64,000 nt of DNA. Origin: Lepisosteus oculatus. Its lineage: Eukaryota; Chordata; Actinopteri; Semionotiformes; Lepisosteidae. The position numbers and the translations under genes were made by a program. Location: the NCBI RefSeq assembly GCF_040954835.1, contig NC_090723.1, positions 4,722,001 to 4,786,000 on the forward strand, read 5' to 3'. Below are positions 12,601 through 24,600 of this stretch, in pieces (the first letter of the stretch is position 1; each line of letters opens with the position of its first letter). The notes below the pieces were generated by a model, which did not search any database, was not told the origin of the DNA, and saw only the letters and a program-made list of their open reading frames with translations.

Positions 12601-15600
12601 ATAAATTAGTGGACCAGTAATAACGATTGAAAAACCAGGTAGGTCAGCAAAGTGATGCAGCTGAGGTGTCTGTTGACGTTCTTCGGATATTAGTCACTCT
12701 TCCTGAGACAGAACGCCAGCTTGCTGAAACCCAGACATGACAGGAAAACCAAATTTCTCAGTTTGATGCAGCCTCATTACTGCTGGTTTTCCTGTGCTGA
12801 TTCTCTACCAAGCCAGATTCCAGTAAAATAGCACATGTAACTGAATCCAAAAAGAGCTAAACCAATGAAGGCTGTCATTAACTTGTAAATCCAGATGTTG
12901 GGTTCCTAAAAGACTTGGGATCTTGACAGTTGATTTGCAAACGGGTAACTCTTTAGCCCAGCAGGTGTCTGCAATTCTAATCTGCTCCCTATAAAAGATG
13001 CCCATTTTGTGCTTCTGCTGGCATTGTCTTACTAATTATTCCATCAAAATTCCTTCCTGCAAGAGGAAATTAATTCTCCTACTGCCTTCTCTGAAAGACA
13101 CCAAGGGCTTGGAGGTTTGCTCAGGTGTAGATGAAACAAACAAAAAAAAAAACTTCCTTTCCTGTGTGCCTGTGTGACCTGGCAGTTTAGGAATTAATAA
13201 GGAGTGGAAAGGTCTGAAAGAAAATATTTTTTTAAGAACAGTTACCCCTGCAAAAAAGTCTTTGAGTTTGTGCTCCTTAAATGTAGGTAATAAATCGCAA
13301 ATGAGGGAGACCATTAACAAAATGGAAAAAATCTAGGCAGGCAAAACCTGTCATGTCTTGTAAGGCAGATATATCAACCCCCACCCCCACAACAAGGTTC
13401 TCAATTGATCCATCTGGAAATCAAAGACAGCACAGCAGAGCTTTGGTGGACTCAGTTCTGTTTGTTGTAACTTACTAAGTTCTGATGCAATCCTGTAGAC
13501 CTTAGTCTGCTTGTTGTAGGTTACACTTCTGGCTCCAAGGTGCCCTGTGACTAAAGCCCCCCCCACACAAAATGAGAATGGAGATGCACCTTCTCCCCTC
13601 CTCCACCTGCAGGAAGTGCCCTCCCCCCGTGAGACTGTCACCCTCGCCAATCAATACAGCCACAAGCTGTGGCGGCTACACAAAGCGACTCCTAACCTGA
13701 GGCCAAATGGACGCTGGCGAGACGCTTTTATTTTGCAAATGTTTGTGAAGGCAGCAGGGATTTGCTTTGCAATCTTGGGTTCGTTCTCAGCAGGTCCTGT
13801 AGCATGAATTGTCCACTTGTTTTTTTTTAATCTTGTAGCAGTAGAAGTGTTAAGTAAATATCCAGTGCAAAGACCTTTGGGGTAAAGGTTTCCCATCCAG
13901 TCTATGTACTAAACAACCACCCACATGTGGTCTTCAATAAAACACTGCACAGCTTTCACAAGACAAGTCTTCTGTTTTTAGCAAGGATGATATTTACATT
14001 TTAAAGGGTTCTGTAACTGTGAGATTTAAACAGGCAAAGCCCTCTAAAAATGTAGTATAGTGCTAACAGACGTGGAGTTGTTTCTGTGCAAGAGCTTTCT
14101 CGCTCATTCAAGAAAATTAACAGAGGGAGCATCCATTGTGGAAGAGCTTTTTACCAATGTGTTAAAAGGGTGGGTGTGTGAGGGGGGCTTCTTCAAATGT
14201 ATGTGCTAGGGTTGTGGCGTCATTGATATTGTAATGCTATTCAGGGTGATTGAAAACTGCGATCCAGCAGTTAAAGTGGAACCAGTGGCTCACTGTGGTG
14301 CTGGCTGGACTGAGGTCTGGGTGGTCTGTACTGAAGGGGACTGATGCCTCTCGGTAGGATATATTAGAGCCCATTGTGTCAGTGACACAGGGGGGCAGAG
14401 CACTGACAAAGGCCTCTGTGGAGGTGTTGGGGATTGTTTGCCTGCTATGCAGCAATAAGAATGAGACACTGTCACAGAATACCAAAATCATGGGCTTTTA
14501 ACACGCATCATGTAGGTTTTGCACTAGGAGACTAGCCAGTGGCTTTAACTTTCCTTTGCACTCTTGAATGTTATTTCATGATAAAGGATCGATAGGCTTT
14601 TCTTTGAGTCTGAGAACCGATGCTCTTGTCATCGTCGGCACGGTTTTATCAGTCCACTCGCTGGGTCCTTTGCCTGCGCTGCCTGGCTGGAGAGCTGGGA
14701 GGGAGAAGCGAGGGTGCCAGCAGATAACGTTATCAGTTCCTTCTGTGGTGCTTTGCTGACTCATTGCTCACTGCCGGAAGAGTCACTTCTAAATACGTTG
14801 ACCCCGGCCGCTGACTGGCAGACTTGGTCTGCGTGGCCTAGCGGTTGTCTTCTGAAGTATGGAACTCAGCCAGCAATTGAGGGATTGAGCAATTCTAGTA
14901 ATCGCACCTTAGGGCCTTAGTGCCAAGACAGAGTGCCTCAATAGTATGACAATGAATGTTGGCTGACTGAGAATGTGAGTTAGTACCATATGTAAGCCTC
15001 GGATCTTTAGTCGTAGCCTGACAACACAGGTTTGGGGAACAGTGGCGTGATTTTTTTTTTTTTTTTTGGATGTATAGCAGTACATAGCTGCTTGTTCTAT
15101 TAGTCAGATCTGTGCCTCCCCTATCCTCTTTTGGTAGAGTGGGTTCCAGATGTGAGGTCTTCAGTAGTTTCACACGCACCGCTGTGACTGCAGCCTCAGT
15201 GTTTACAATGACACTGTTTTGCAGGGCACTTTCTCTCTAGGAACAGTGGGGTCCCCACCTACAGTGTTAACTTGTGCACATGATTAGTGGTCTGTCTTCC
15301 CACCTCCTAGAAGCAATGTTATGCAGTCCCTGCAGCCTTTTCAGTAACGAGTTGCTGTCTGTTTTGTTAGCTACACCTTATGTATATGTAACGCCAGCAT
15401 TTGGTAACAAGTTAGTTGACTTGGCTTTTGAAAGGTTCACTATTTTCCTTGCTTTCTCTTATGCAGCGAAACAGCCAAGACGTCCTCTCAGATTGGTCAT
15501 TAAAGCATTTTCCTGTGATGGATCATCAGTGTCCAGAGCGTTTTTACAGTAGTTTGCAGTCCTAAGACCAGAGGGGTGCAACTCCTGAATGAAATTTGTG

Positions 15601-18600
15601 GAGAGAAAAGTACCTAACTGATAAGAGTGCATGCATTTACTTAAAAATATCTACCCATTAAGTGTTTAATGTGACTGATCAAGGGTGATCAAGCTCGCAC
15701 AGGCAGGGTTATTTCCTAATCTGCTTTTCATATGTACATGACTCCATGCTTTCCCATGGCCTAATCGATTTAACCATTAACCCCCAACCCGGCCATTAAT
15801 ACAACAACGTGCAGAAACTAAATGGCCCTTTTATTTTGGGTTCCTTGTGCAGGGGCAAGTTCGCGGTGGTCAAGAAGTGCGTGGAAAAGGCGACGGGGAA
15901 CGAGCACGCCGCCAAATTCCTGCGCAAGAGGCGGAAGGGCGAAGACTGCCGCAGGGACATCATCAACGAGATCGCCATCCTGGAGTCGGCCAAGGCCAAC
16001 CCCTTCGTGGTGTCGCTGCACGAGGTCTACGAGACCACCTCCGAAATCATCCTGGTGCTGGAATAGTAAGTTCCCACACTCCTCCCCTCTCTCTCTTCGT
16101 CTTGACAAATGTTGATGATGGGCGACCTGGCACGTGCTGTAGATCAGCTTGTGATGCAGCACGGTGTCGGTGTTCCATGTGGGAATCTTTCTGGTGCTCA
16201 AAGGCAAGGAGCTGGCGTTTGCCTCTTGGTAAAAGTCTTGCAAAACGTCTCCCCCAACCCCACCCGAAAATAAATTGTCACCAAGAGCCTGTGGTAGAGA
16301 ACTCAAGATCCCTGAGCCTAATGGCAGTTGGTATTCTGTTGAGACGAGCAAAACCCTCAGAGACGAGGAGACGAGCAGTGAGCAAGATCGACGCAATAAC
16401 ACAGCGAAGGGTTTTATGGCGTTGGTGGATTTGTGTCAATGGGGATGGCGGTTGATCTGATCATTTACAAACAAGAAGGACCTTGCAACTCTCCTTTAGT
16501 TCGAGAGTGTGTTGTGAACTGCAGGCGACTTCAGTTAGTAATCCATTGCTTTTTCGTTCAACTGAAACGCACCCAGCCTGGGGAGGGAATGCAGGGTTTC
16601 TAAGGCTTCTCATTTTTGTTTCCCTTTAGTTTTTTGCACCTCGCCTGACTCATTTGCCAGGAAAAAGGATCGAGCGATAAACGATAAACTCCCCAGCGAA
16701 TGGGATTATGCAGTAATTTACTTTTTTTTATTCGATTCGGAAACTCTGGTTGGTGATAACCAAGGGCATGAAGAATGAGAATGCAGACAAAGTGTTTTGA
16801 ATGTCAGGGGTTTTAACCACGATTCAGAAATGTACAGGAAGCTTGCGAGCAGGTTTTGGTTGCATTTGGCAGAAATGAGATGAAATCTTCATAGGTTTCC
16901 TGAGAACAGCACAGACTGACGTGCAGCAGTCTCACCTCAGACTGTCGGCTCGTCAAAGTTCATCTTTTCTTTTTTTACCTTTTAAGGAAGTAGACCAGCG
17001 ATCTGTTAAAAAGGGACTAGTTCTATGCAAAGTTTTTACTTTTCTCATTTTCAAAGATCTGTAAAGCCTTTATTTAAAATAAGACACCTTTACAGATGCA
17101 TGGGGATGTTTTAAATTTAATATAGTTAGTCTGTTATCACACCTGTGAAATCCCACTCCTGGCAAATAAGTGGGAATAAGTTTTCAGGTCTGGCTTATTT
17201 TTAAGTTATTGCAATAGATTGGAAGATCTCCTTGTATAACATGGCACTTAAATCTTTAATGATATTTTTATAGGCACATGCAGGTATCCCTGTATCCTTA
17301 ACAATATGTTCCACTTATTAGGAGTAATGGAAATAATATATTGCATATTAGGAGTAATACCTTTTCTGTATAGATTCTGATAAGATTTGTGTATGTGCCA
17401 GCAGTATCTCTTGTGTTCATTGTGCACTCGCTTGCCCTAGAAATAGGTTGGAAATAAAGACGAAGGTTATGAATATTCAACTCCACAGCTGTACATTCAT
17501 TTATGAATCCAGACAATGTTTTTGGCAATTTAAACTGAAAATAAAATATAGCTCCCAATGCCCTGACTTTATATTAGGATTTACTGTTCACAAGAGTCAA
17601 GTAAGCTCTCTGCCAGTGCCTCCATGCCAGCTTACCCGTCCAGAGAGCAGCTCCTGTGGTTAAAACGTGTTGAACAGGAGTGGGTGGTTTTTTTTTGCTT
17701 GTCAGAGCAAACTTACAGAGCCCCTTGCTCTGCTGTAGGATGTCATTTCACTGGGGAACGATGCTTCACAGCTCAGACTCAAGCTGAAAGGAAAGATTGG
17801 AAAATGTCCTCTGACCACTTTGGTTTCCGTGCGACTTGCTAAGGTCCTGTTGGACAGATTCTGCTCGCAGGACCGGTTTTGTTTTGACCATTCCAAGTGT
17901 GATCGTGACCTTCTCGATCTTTGGTTTAAAGTGCCCCAAATGCCGCGGCGCATATGAATGTCGGCATGTGTACATAGCCAGCCGCAGGGCACATCTTGTC
18001 AGGGTTCTTAACAGGGGAGCGTGGGTTATTCAAAGAAAAAAAACAAGAAAAATTTCCATATCCGCAGCTGAGGACGCGAGTCGTGAAGCAGATAGGTTCC
18101 AAAAAAGCAGGCAATACAGATTCACAGCCACAACCACATCCTTCTATAATACATGAGAGGCTGAAGCAAAAACGACCTTGATGGGGTTTTTAATCCTGTG
18201 CATGCAGAGACTGTCACAACCGAGCATTTCTCTGAAAAAGACGTGTGGTATCGCAGGGTTTCTGATGCAGCACATGCTGTCGTTTAAGCAGAAATGCATC
18301 GGTATTTATTCATCATCTTCATCTTTTAAGAGATCAAAGATCTAAACCATGCACTGCTGTTATTGGCATAATGGGACCAATTTAACAGCTTCTGCCAGCT
18401 CTGCAGGTGCTGGTGCTTCGTATTAACCTACAAAGTCCTACAGCTGTGATCACTGACTCCTGTAAAACCTCGTGCAAAAGGATAAAGGAAGACCTGTTCT
18501 ATTAATATGGAGAATTCCTTGCTTAGGTCTTAAGTCAGAAGCCTCTTCTTTGCTGTGACTTCTTCCTACAAAAGATTATCACTCCTAATTCTCTATTGCA

Positions 18601-21600
18601 GCAAATCAGTTTATAGCTGTTAACTTAATCCATTTGTGGAACAAAGCTATCTGACAATAGCTAAACTTGTTTCATGAAGAGTGGAGTGTTTGCCTGATGG
18701 CTTGTTCCTAGCCTTTTTCATCACAGGCAGCCTGTGGCGTTCAAGGTATGGCCACGTCCTGGGGATCAGGGGGCCCTGAAAAATACGCCCATACGCTGAG
18801 GACCACGGAACCTTTCCCAGCATGCTCCTGTTCACTTGACATCGTTTGGACGAATTGAAAGTGCAAATTACCTCCTCAGAAACAATCGCTCCATTTTAAA
18901 AGCAAAGTTGGTCTGAGGAGCCATTTCTCAGGGTAGAGCTTTCTTTATTTTTGAAACTTTCAAATAAGTGCAGCTGACTTGGCAAAAGCGTTTGTTTTCA
19001 GCTGCATCGTTGCTTTAAGAGTTTGTATAGAAAAGGCTTTTCTGCTCCCCCACCTATCAATGATTGCCATTGATTTTTTTTCTACTTTGACCTACCACAC
19101 CTATTTGTACCCTTATTAATCTAACAGCTAATGTTGTGGTCCAGATCTCGTTTGCTGATCAGTTTGGCCAAGAAGGAAAAGAAAACATTCCGACCTTAAT
19201 GAGGTACAGCAGCAGAGTTAACATTGCTCTGGTCTTTGTGTCCAGGGTGCTCTTGCACAGTGCTCACCACAGGGGCCTCCAGTCTTTCAGCCTGAAGAAC
19301 CAGAGCTCCTTTCTTCTTCAGTTAGACGCCTGACGCGAGTCTTGAAAATGTGAAGAATGCGTGATTTATTTTCTCTCTAAAAAAAAGTTTCTGCCTGTTG
19401 AGCAGAGGTGCAAACTTAAAGCAGACTTAAAAACGGAGGATCCATTTGCTGCTGATTGATTAGGGCTCTTGGGAAGCTTATAAGGGCACAGCTGCATTCG
19501 CCGAGCCGCGTGATCGAGTTTCATCTTTCGCCCTTTGTGGATACTTGTGCTGTGCCTTCAAATGGCAGGAAGAATGGGCTTTGAAAAAGGGATTTTGCTT
19601 GAAAACACGAGTGACCCCCCCCAAGTGAAGGAGGACAGGGGACTGTACAACCCCTGGTGTTGTTGGTGTTTTTGGTGCCATATGAGCAGGACAGCTCCTG
19701 TTCCATTGTTGGGTTATTGTACAATAGTGCGCACCACAGCTTTCACTCTCTGCCCACCAAGTTTCCCTGTCTCATCGCTTGCTCTTTGGTCTGTGCTGGT
19801 ATACGTGTAATCAGGCCATGACCTTTGGTTTTTGTTGCGATCACTTTATCTTGCTATAACTGGCTCATCAGAACCCTTCCAAGAATACTGCAAACTATTT
19901 TTTTTATATTGCTTAACTGCTGATTTGTAATGATGGAGAAGGATCATTAAGACTTGCTTTGCCGAGCTGATGTCAGCAGATACCCATTTCTACTTACGTA
20001 ATTGACCTGACGGGGAAACTACAGACTTTTTGGAACAATTTACCCAAACCGACCACAAGTTTTTACTGCATCTGCTTCTCAGGAATGCTACCGAGTGATT
20101 CACATTTGCTTTCACGAAAGGAACTCTCATCAGTGGTTGGGCTTTGTGGTTTTTTTGGAATGGGAATGTTTTGCTCATTTGTGAACATCTTTATATACTT
20201 GCGCGTGTGAAATACTTGTCTTAGCACTGTAATGCCAGGCAGAAAGGCATGCAGGTTACTGTATATCTTTGCTCTTGACCAGTGAACTGCCCCAGCCAAG
20301 TCCTTTCTGCAGAAGAGTTTTTCCACATTCTGAGTCACAGAAATGCAAAATAACACTGATAGATGCTCTCCCCAGTAACTTTAGTGTGACTGCCAGCGGT
20401 TCTTTGTACCCACCTTGGGGAAATTATCTAATCAATTAGGAGTTTTCAAGGTACTAAAATATCACAGATGTAAGATTTGTTTTCTGTGAAGTATCGGTTA
20501 TGAACAGTAGACAAATGTTAGTCATCCTACAGAATGTGTACGGATGTGGTGTTTTTCATATAAAAAAATGTCAGCTTAAGTTTTGCATTTGAAGCATCTT
20601 TACCTCTTTCCTTTAAATATAAAAAATAGACTGCTTTTGGTGGTGCTGTAATGAGGTATAAATAGAATGTGACTTTAGTTCACTGCTTAAGAATGAAACA
20701 ATCCTTCACAGTGTTTTTTTAAAAAGACTTGCCCCTTTTTTTTCGTGACTTATTAGTGGAAGCGTGCCGGCTGTTTAATAGTCTGGCTGCCTTTTCTCCT
20801 CTTCCCGATGTGGAAGGGTAGCTAACAGCAGGGCTGACCGGTAGAGAACAGGGCATCGGCAAAAGAAGAGCTCTTGGGTTACAGTGCGCTAGTGTGACCC
20901 CTTTGTCAACCCTCCCCAGCGCTGATCGACCACAGAACCAGCTGAGCCACTGCTTGAAAATTGCAGCCTTCAGTCGGCGATCCAGCCTGCCTTTTAAATT
21001 ACAGCTCTGCGTGCACGCGGCCTTAATGACATGCTCACTGTTTATGAAAAATCATCTCTTGTGAAACTCAAGAGGTTTGGCTGAACCTCACTGACTGCTG
21101 GAGGCATTCCTGAGGTTTAGGGATGTTTATTTTAAAGGTCTTAACTCAGATCTGTTTTTTTCCCCTTTTTTAAAAAATTCAAATAAAGGGCATGAGGTTG
21201 CTTTCATCTCAAATAGTGCTATCTGATGTTTTGGTCTGCGACTGCACTCTTGGGCAATGTGTCAAAGCATTGGATTCACTTCATATTTGTCATGTACCTT
21301 CTTATACACTGTATGTAATATATTTATATCAATATACTCTATAAAAAGGATAAAGGAATGCACACTTGAATATGTATTAATTTCCACTCTTTAGAAGGGT
21401 TTTTAAACTTCAAGGTGTTTGTGTTTCAGTCAATAACGGAAATCACTGAATAACTTGGTTAAATCCTAAATCGAAGAAAAGGTTAAACTTACTCAGCGGT
21501 ACAGGGAAGCTATTAAGCGTCAATTAATTATCCTTTTACCACACCAAAGCGAAAGAAAGCCTTTCTCCTCGGAGGACAATTGTTTTGTGGACTGAGACCT

Positions 21601-24600
21601 CCAGGTTATAAAAGGATGCCAGAGACCAGAGGCCTGCTGCAAGAGTACAGCCTTCTGGAGGGCTGGTAGCTAGCTTTCGGTTCAGGTGTTCCAGTGTTTC
21701 AGATTGTTTAGGGGTACTGGGAACAACAAACAAAAAATTTAATCTAAACTGGGTTTAGCTGGCAGCTACCAGAAGGTCTATTCTGCAATGAACTCCAGCC
21801 TGCCATCTCCAGCTAATGCACGCCATAGGGTGGAGTCCAATCAAGACTTTGTACCGATTTAGAAACGGTTAAGACTTGGACGTCAATGAGAATGTATTCC
21901 TCTCTGGCAGACTGCATTAGATTAGGTTTATCCTGAGCAAACATCCTACTTAATACTATTCCAGGACCTCTTAAGATGCAGTGTGGAGTCTTCTAAGTAG
22001 ACTAGTCTCAAGGTCTGAAGGGCACATCCTTCACCCTGGTTATCAGCAGCCTCCTTATCTGATTTGCAGTGACTGTCTACTTAAATTGCTGAATGTTCAA
22101 TTTAAAGGCCCAGTTTGTTTTTTTGCCGACGCAAATGAACCGGAATCTGGCTTGGGAAGAACGTGCTGTAACGCTGGGGTGAAGTTTTGTGGCTCTGCCT
22201 TTAGTAGGTTTTGGTCGCGTGTCACTTGAGCCAGAGTATATCCATTGCTCCCTGTGTTTGAAAGGAATAGAACGCAACTTCCAAGGTTCTTCTTGTACCT
22301 TTTCAAACCGATCTATTGAGGTTCCGGCTTGCAGCATCCGAATTTAACCAGGAGCTGTGGCTGTAGTCTTTTACAATGTAACTGTGTGCCTAATGAAGAT
22401 GGTGTACAGAGTAAAGGGTAATTCCCCCCCCTTACTGCAGTACAGTCCCCCTCCCTCCATTGTTCTCCATGTGTGAAAAAGCTCTGTGGTTATAAAGACA
22501 CTGGAAGAGACAGATCATCAGATTGGGCTGGGTGGAACCAGTCGGCTTGGCATGTTTTATTTACTGGAGGTCAATACATCAGCGTAAACCTTCCTTTATC
22601 CTTTCTTACGGCTCTTGCACAATGCTGATTTGAAATAAACGGGACCCGTTTTCACAGCTGGGGGCAGTGGGAGGGTGGTTATTTTAACTACAGTACCCAA
22701 AACAGACCACCAGGCTGAGAGCCGGGTGTTGCCCACACTTTTGTTTGGGGCAACCCCCTCACTAGAGGCATCTTTTTGTGACCCTTTGCTTTTTAGTTCC
22801 TTGGAATGCAAGTGTTGCAACACCTCTGTTTACTGACTGCTGCCATGCTGAGAGATCTACAGTGTTTCACGCCGAAGAGCTATTGAGGTTGTTTATTGTA
22901 GAGTTTCCTTTTCCATCCATGACCCATGCAACAGACTGAGCCCTTTTCTGGTCTGGGGTTTGGAAATGCATCTAAAGTTCCCTAACCTTTAGTGAGACAC
23001 ACTGATGTCCAAGTAACTCCAGTTACACATGTAAATTGCATGATATGCAAAGGAACACCAGACCTAATGTTTGCATTTTATCTTATCACAAGTTTGCTGG
23101 CACTCCAGTGCTTATCTTTCCCATGGGCCAGATCTTTCTTTTGCAATTTGGTCTGTAGAATTTAGGGAGCAAAAGCACAGTTAAGCCATTTGATTTATTG
23201 TGTGCTGTTTAGACCTGTGGAAGATCACATGCTATCTGAGACAGAACAAAAAGAAGGCTTTTTCTGTCATGCCAAAGTATAATAAGATGTAATATGATGT
23301 CATTCCAAGGCTGCAAAATTGACTCTACCTGGAGGGGAGATTAATGAGAAGTTTTTGCAGTGCTGCAATTCTTGTAGTTATGTGATGAGTCCCAGACTTC
23401 TTTTCTTAAAGCAGAAGTTATTTTTTTGTTTGATGGAAGAGGGAGAAGGGTTGAGATCTGCATAACGATTTTCTGAGCTTTTCTCCTGCAGTGGAAGTTA
23501 GTTCTTAATGGAAGTTTCCTGGATCTGTCTTGTTCCTTCAGGGAGTTTGGTCTAACTGTAATTCTAAGTGTTTGGGGTGGAATCATTCACTTTTCTCGCA
23601 CACCTACATTTTCAGATTTGCACTCCTAAAACTTTCAGTCTCGGAAATGCAAAGCATCTTTTGTTGCTCTGAAGCAAAAAATGTTTAGGACAGTTCAATT
23701 TTTTTATATGGATGGGGGATCCCCAACTTTGGAGGTCTGTCCTGCAGGTCGTTTGTCACTCTTATCGTGAACAGCTTAAGATCTGAGGGAATGGATGGAA
23801 TTTTTACAGTGTGCCGTCTTTGAGGCAGTGGACTGTCCGCCTTTGATTCTAGCTTTAGAAAGCGCTTCTCAACATTCGGTTCGAGTCAAGTGTTTTAATG
23901 CTTCCTGGTTTCTGTTTCCGCATAGTGCTGCCGGTGGGGAGATCTTCAACCAGTGCGTGGCGGACAACGATGAGGCCTTCACGGAGAAGGATGTCATTCG
24001 GCTGGTGCGCCAGATCCTGAGTGGCGTGGCGTACCTGCATCGCAATAATGTGGTGCACCTGGACATGAAGGTCAGTCCTCTCTCAGTGAGGAGGCTTTTG
24101 GCCCCCCATTCCTCTCGTAAAAACATACAGGGATTATAAGCAAGATGAGGCCATTTGACCCGTCTAGTCCATTGGGTAGTTAGTAGTTAAGTGATCCTGT
24201 TGTAGGATAAAGCTCAACCTCCTACCGAGAAGATTAAGCCATTGCTAATATCTATTAAGAGGTGGTTTGAGGCACTTATAGGGAAATCTAACAACCTAGA
24301 TTTGTCCTTCTCTGCTCATTTTAGTCACCTTGAATTGCTTAATCTTAAGGTTTTTAAAAATGTCCCTCCTCAACCATGGAATTGCTCGTTTTGCCTTTCT
24401 GAAAACATGGGGAATATAAACTCTCAAAAGGTACATTCTATGACGTGGTGGAAAAGTTCAGGGTTCTCTTTGAGGAACAAAATAGTGGCAAGACCTTGAT
24501 TAAAAGTGGACTTTTAAATTGTACTGTGGAATAAAGGTACTCTTCCTCAACTTCAGAGACAAACGAAATCTAGATTCCTTTCGGGAAAGGTGGGCTGGCA

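Larger units (their letters stand above)
9694..15852 (+). other. stk17a intron 1
   Basis: A 6.2-kb intron with donor gtaagt and acceptor tgtgcag. It contains an 18-base C homopolymer (11979-11996) and a 17-base T run (15051-15067). The first kilobase is relatively CpG-rich, as expected next to a promoter. No other gene is recognisable. Confidence 0.85.

Noticed and set aside
15818..16402. 194-codon frame on the - strand across stk17a exon 2
   Set aside because: It is an antisense shadow produced by the GC-rich, stop-poor kinase exon.
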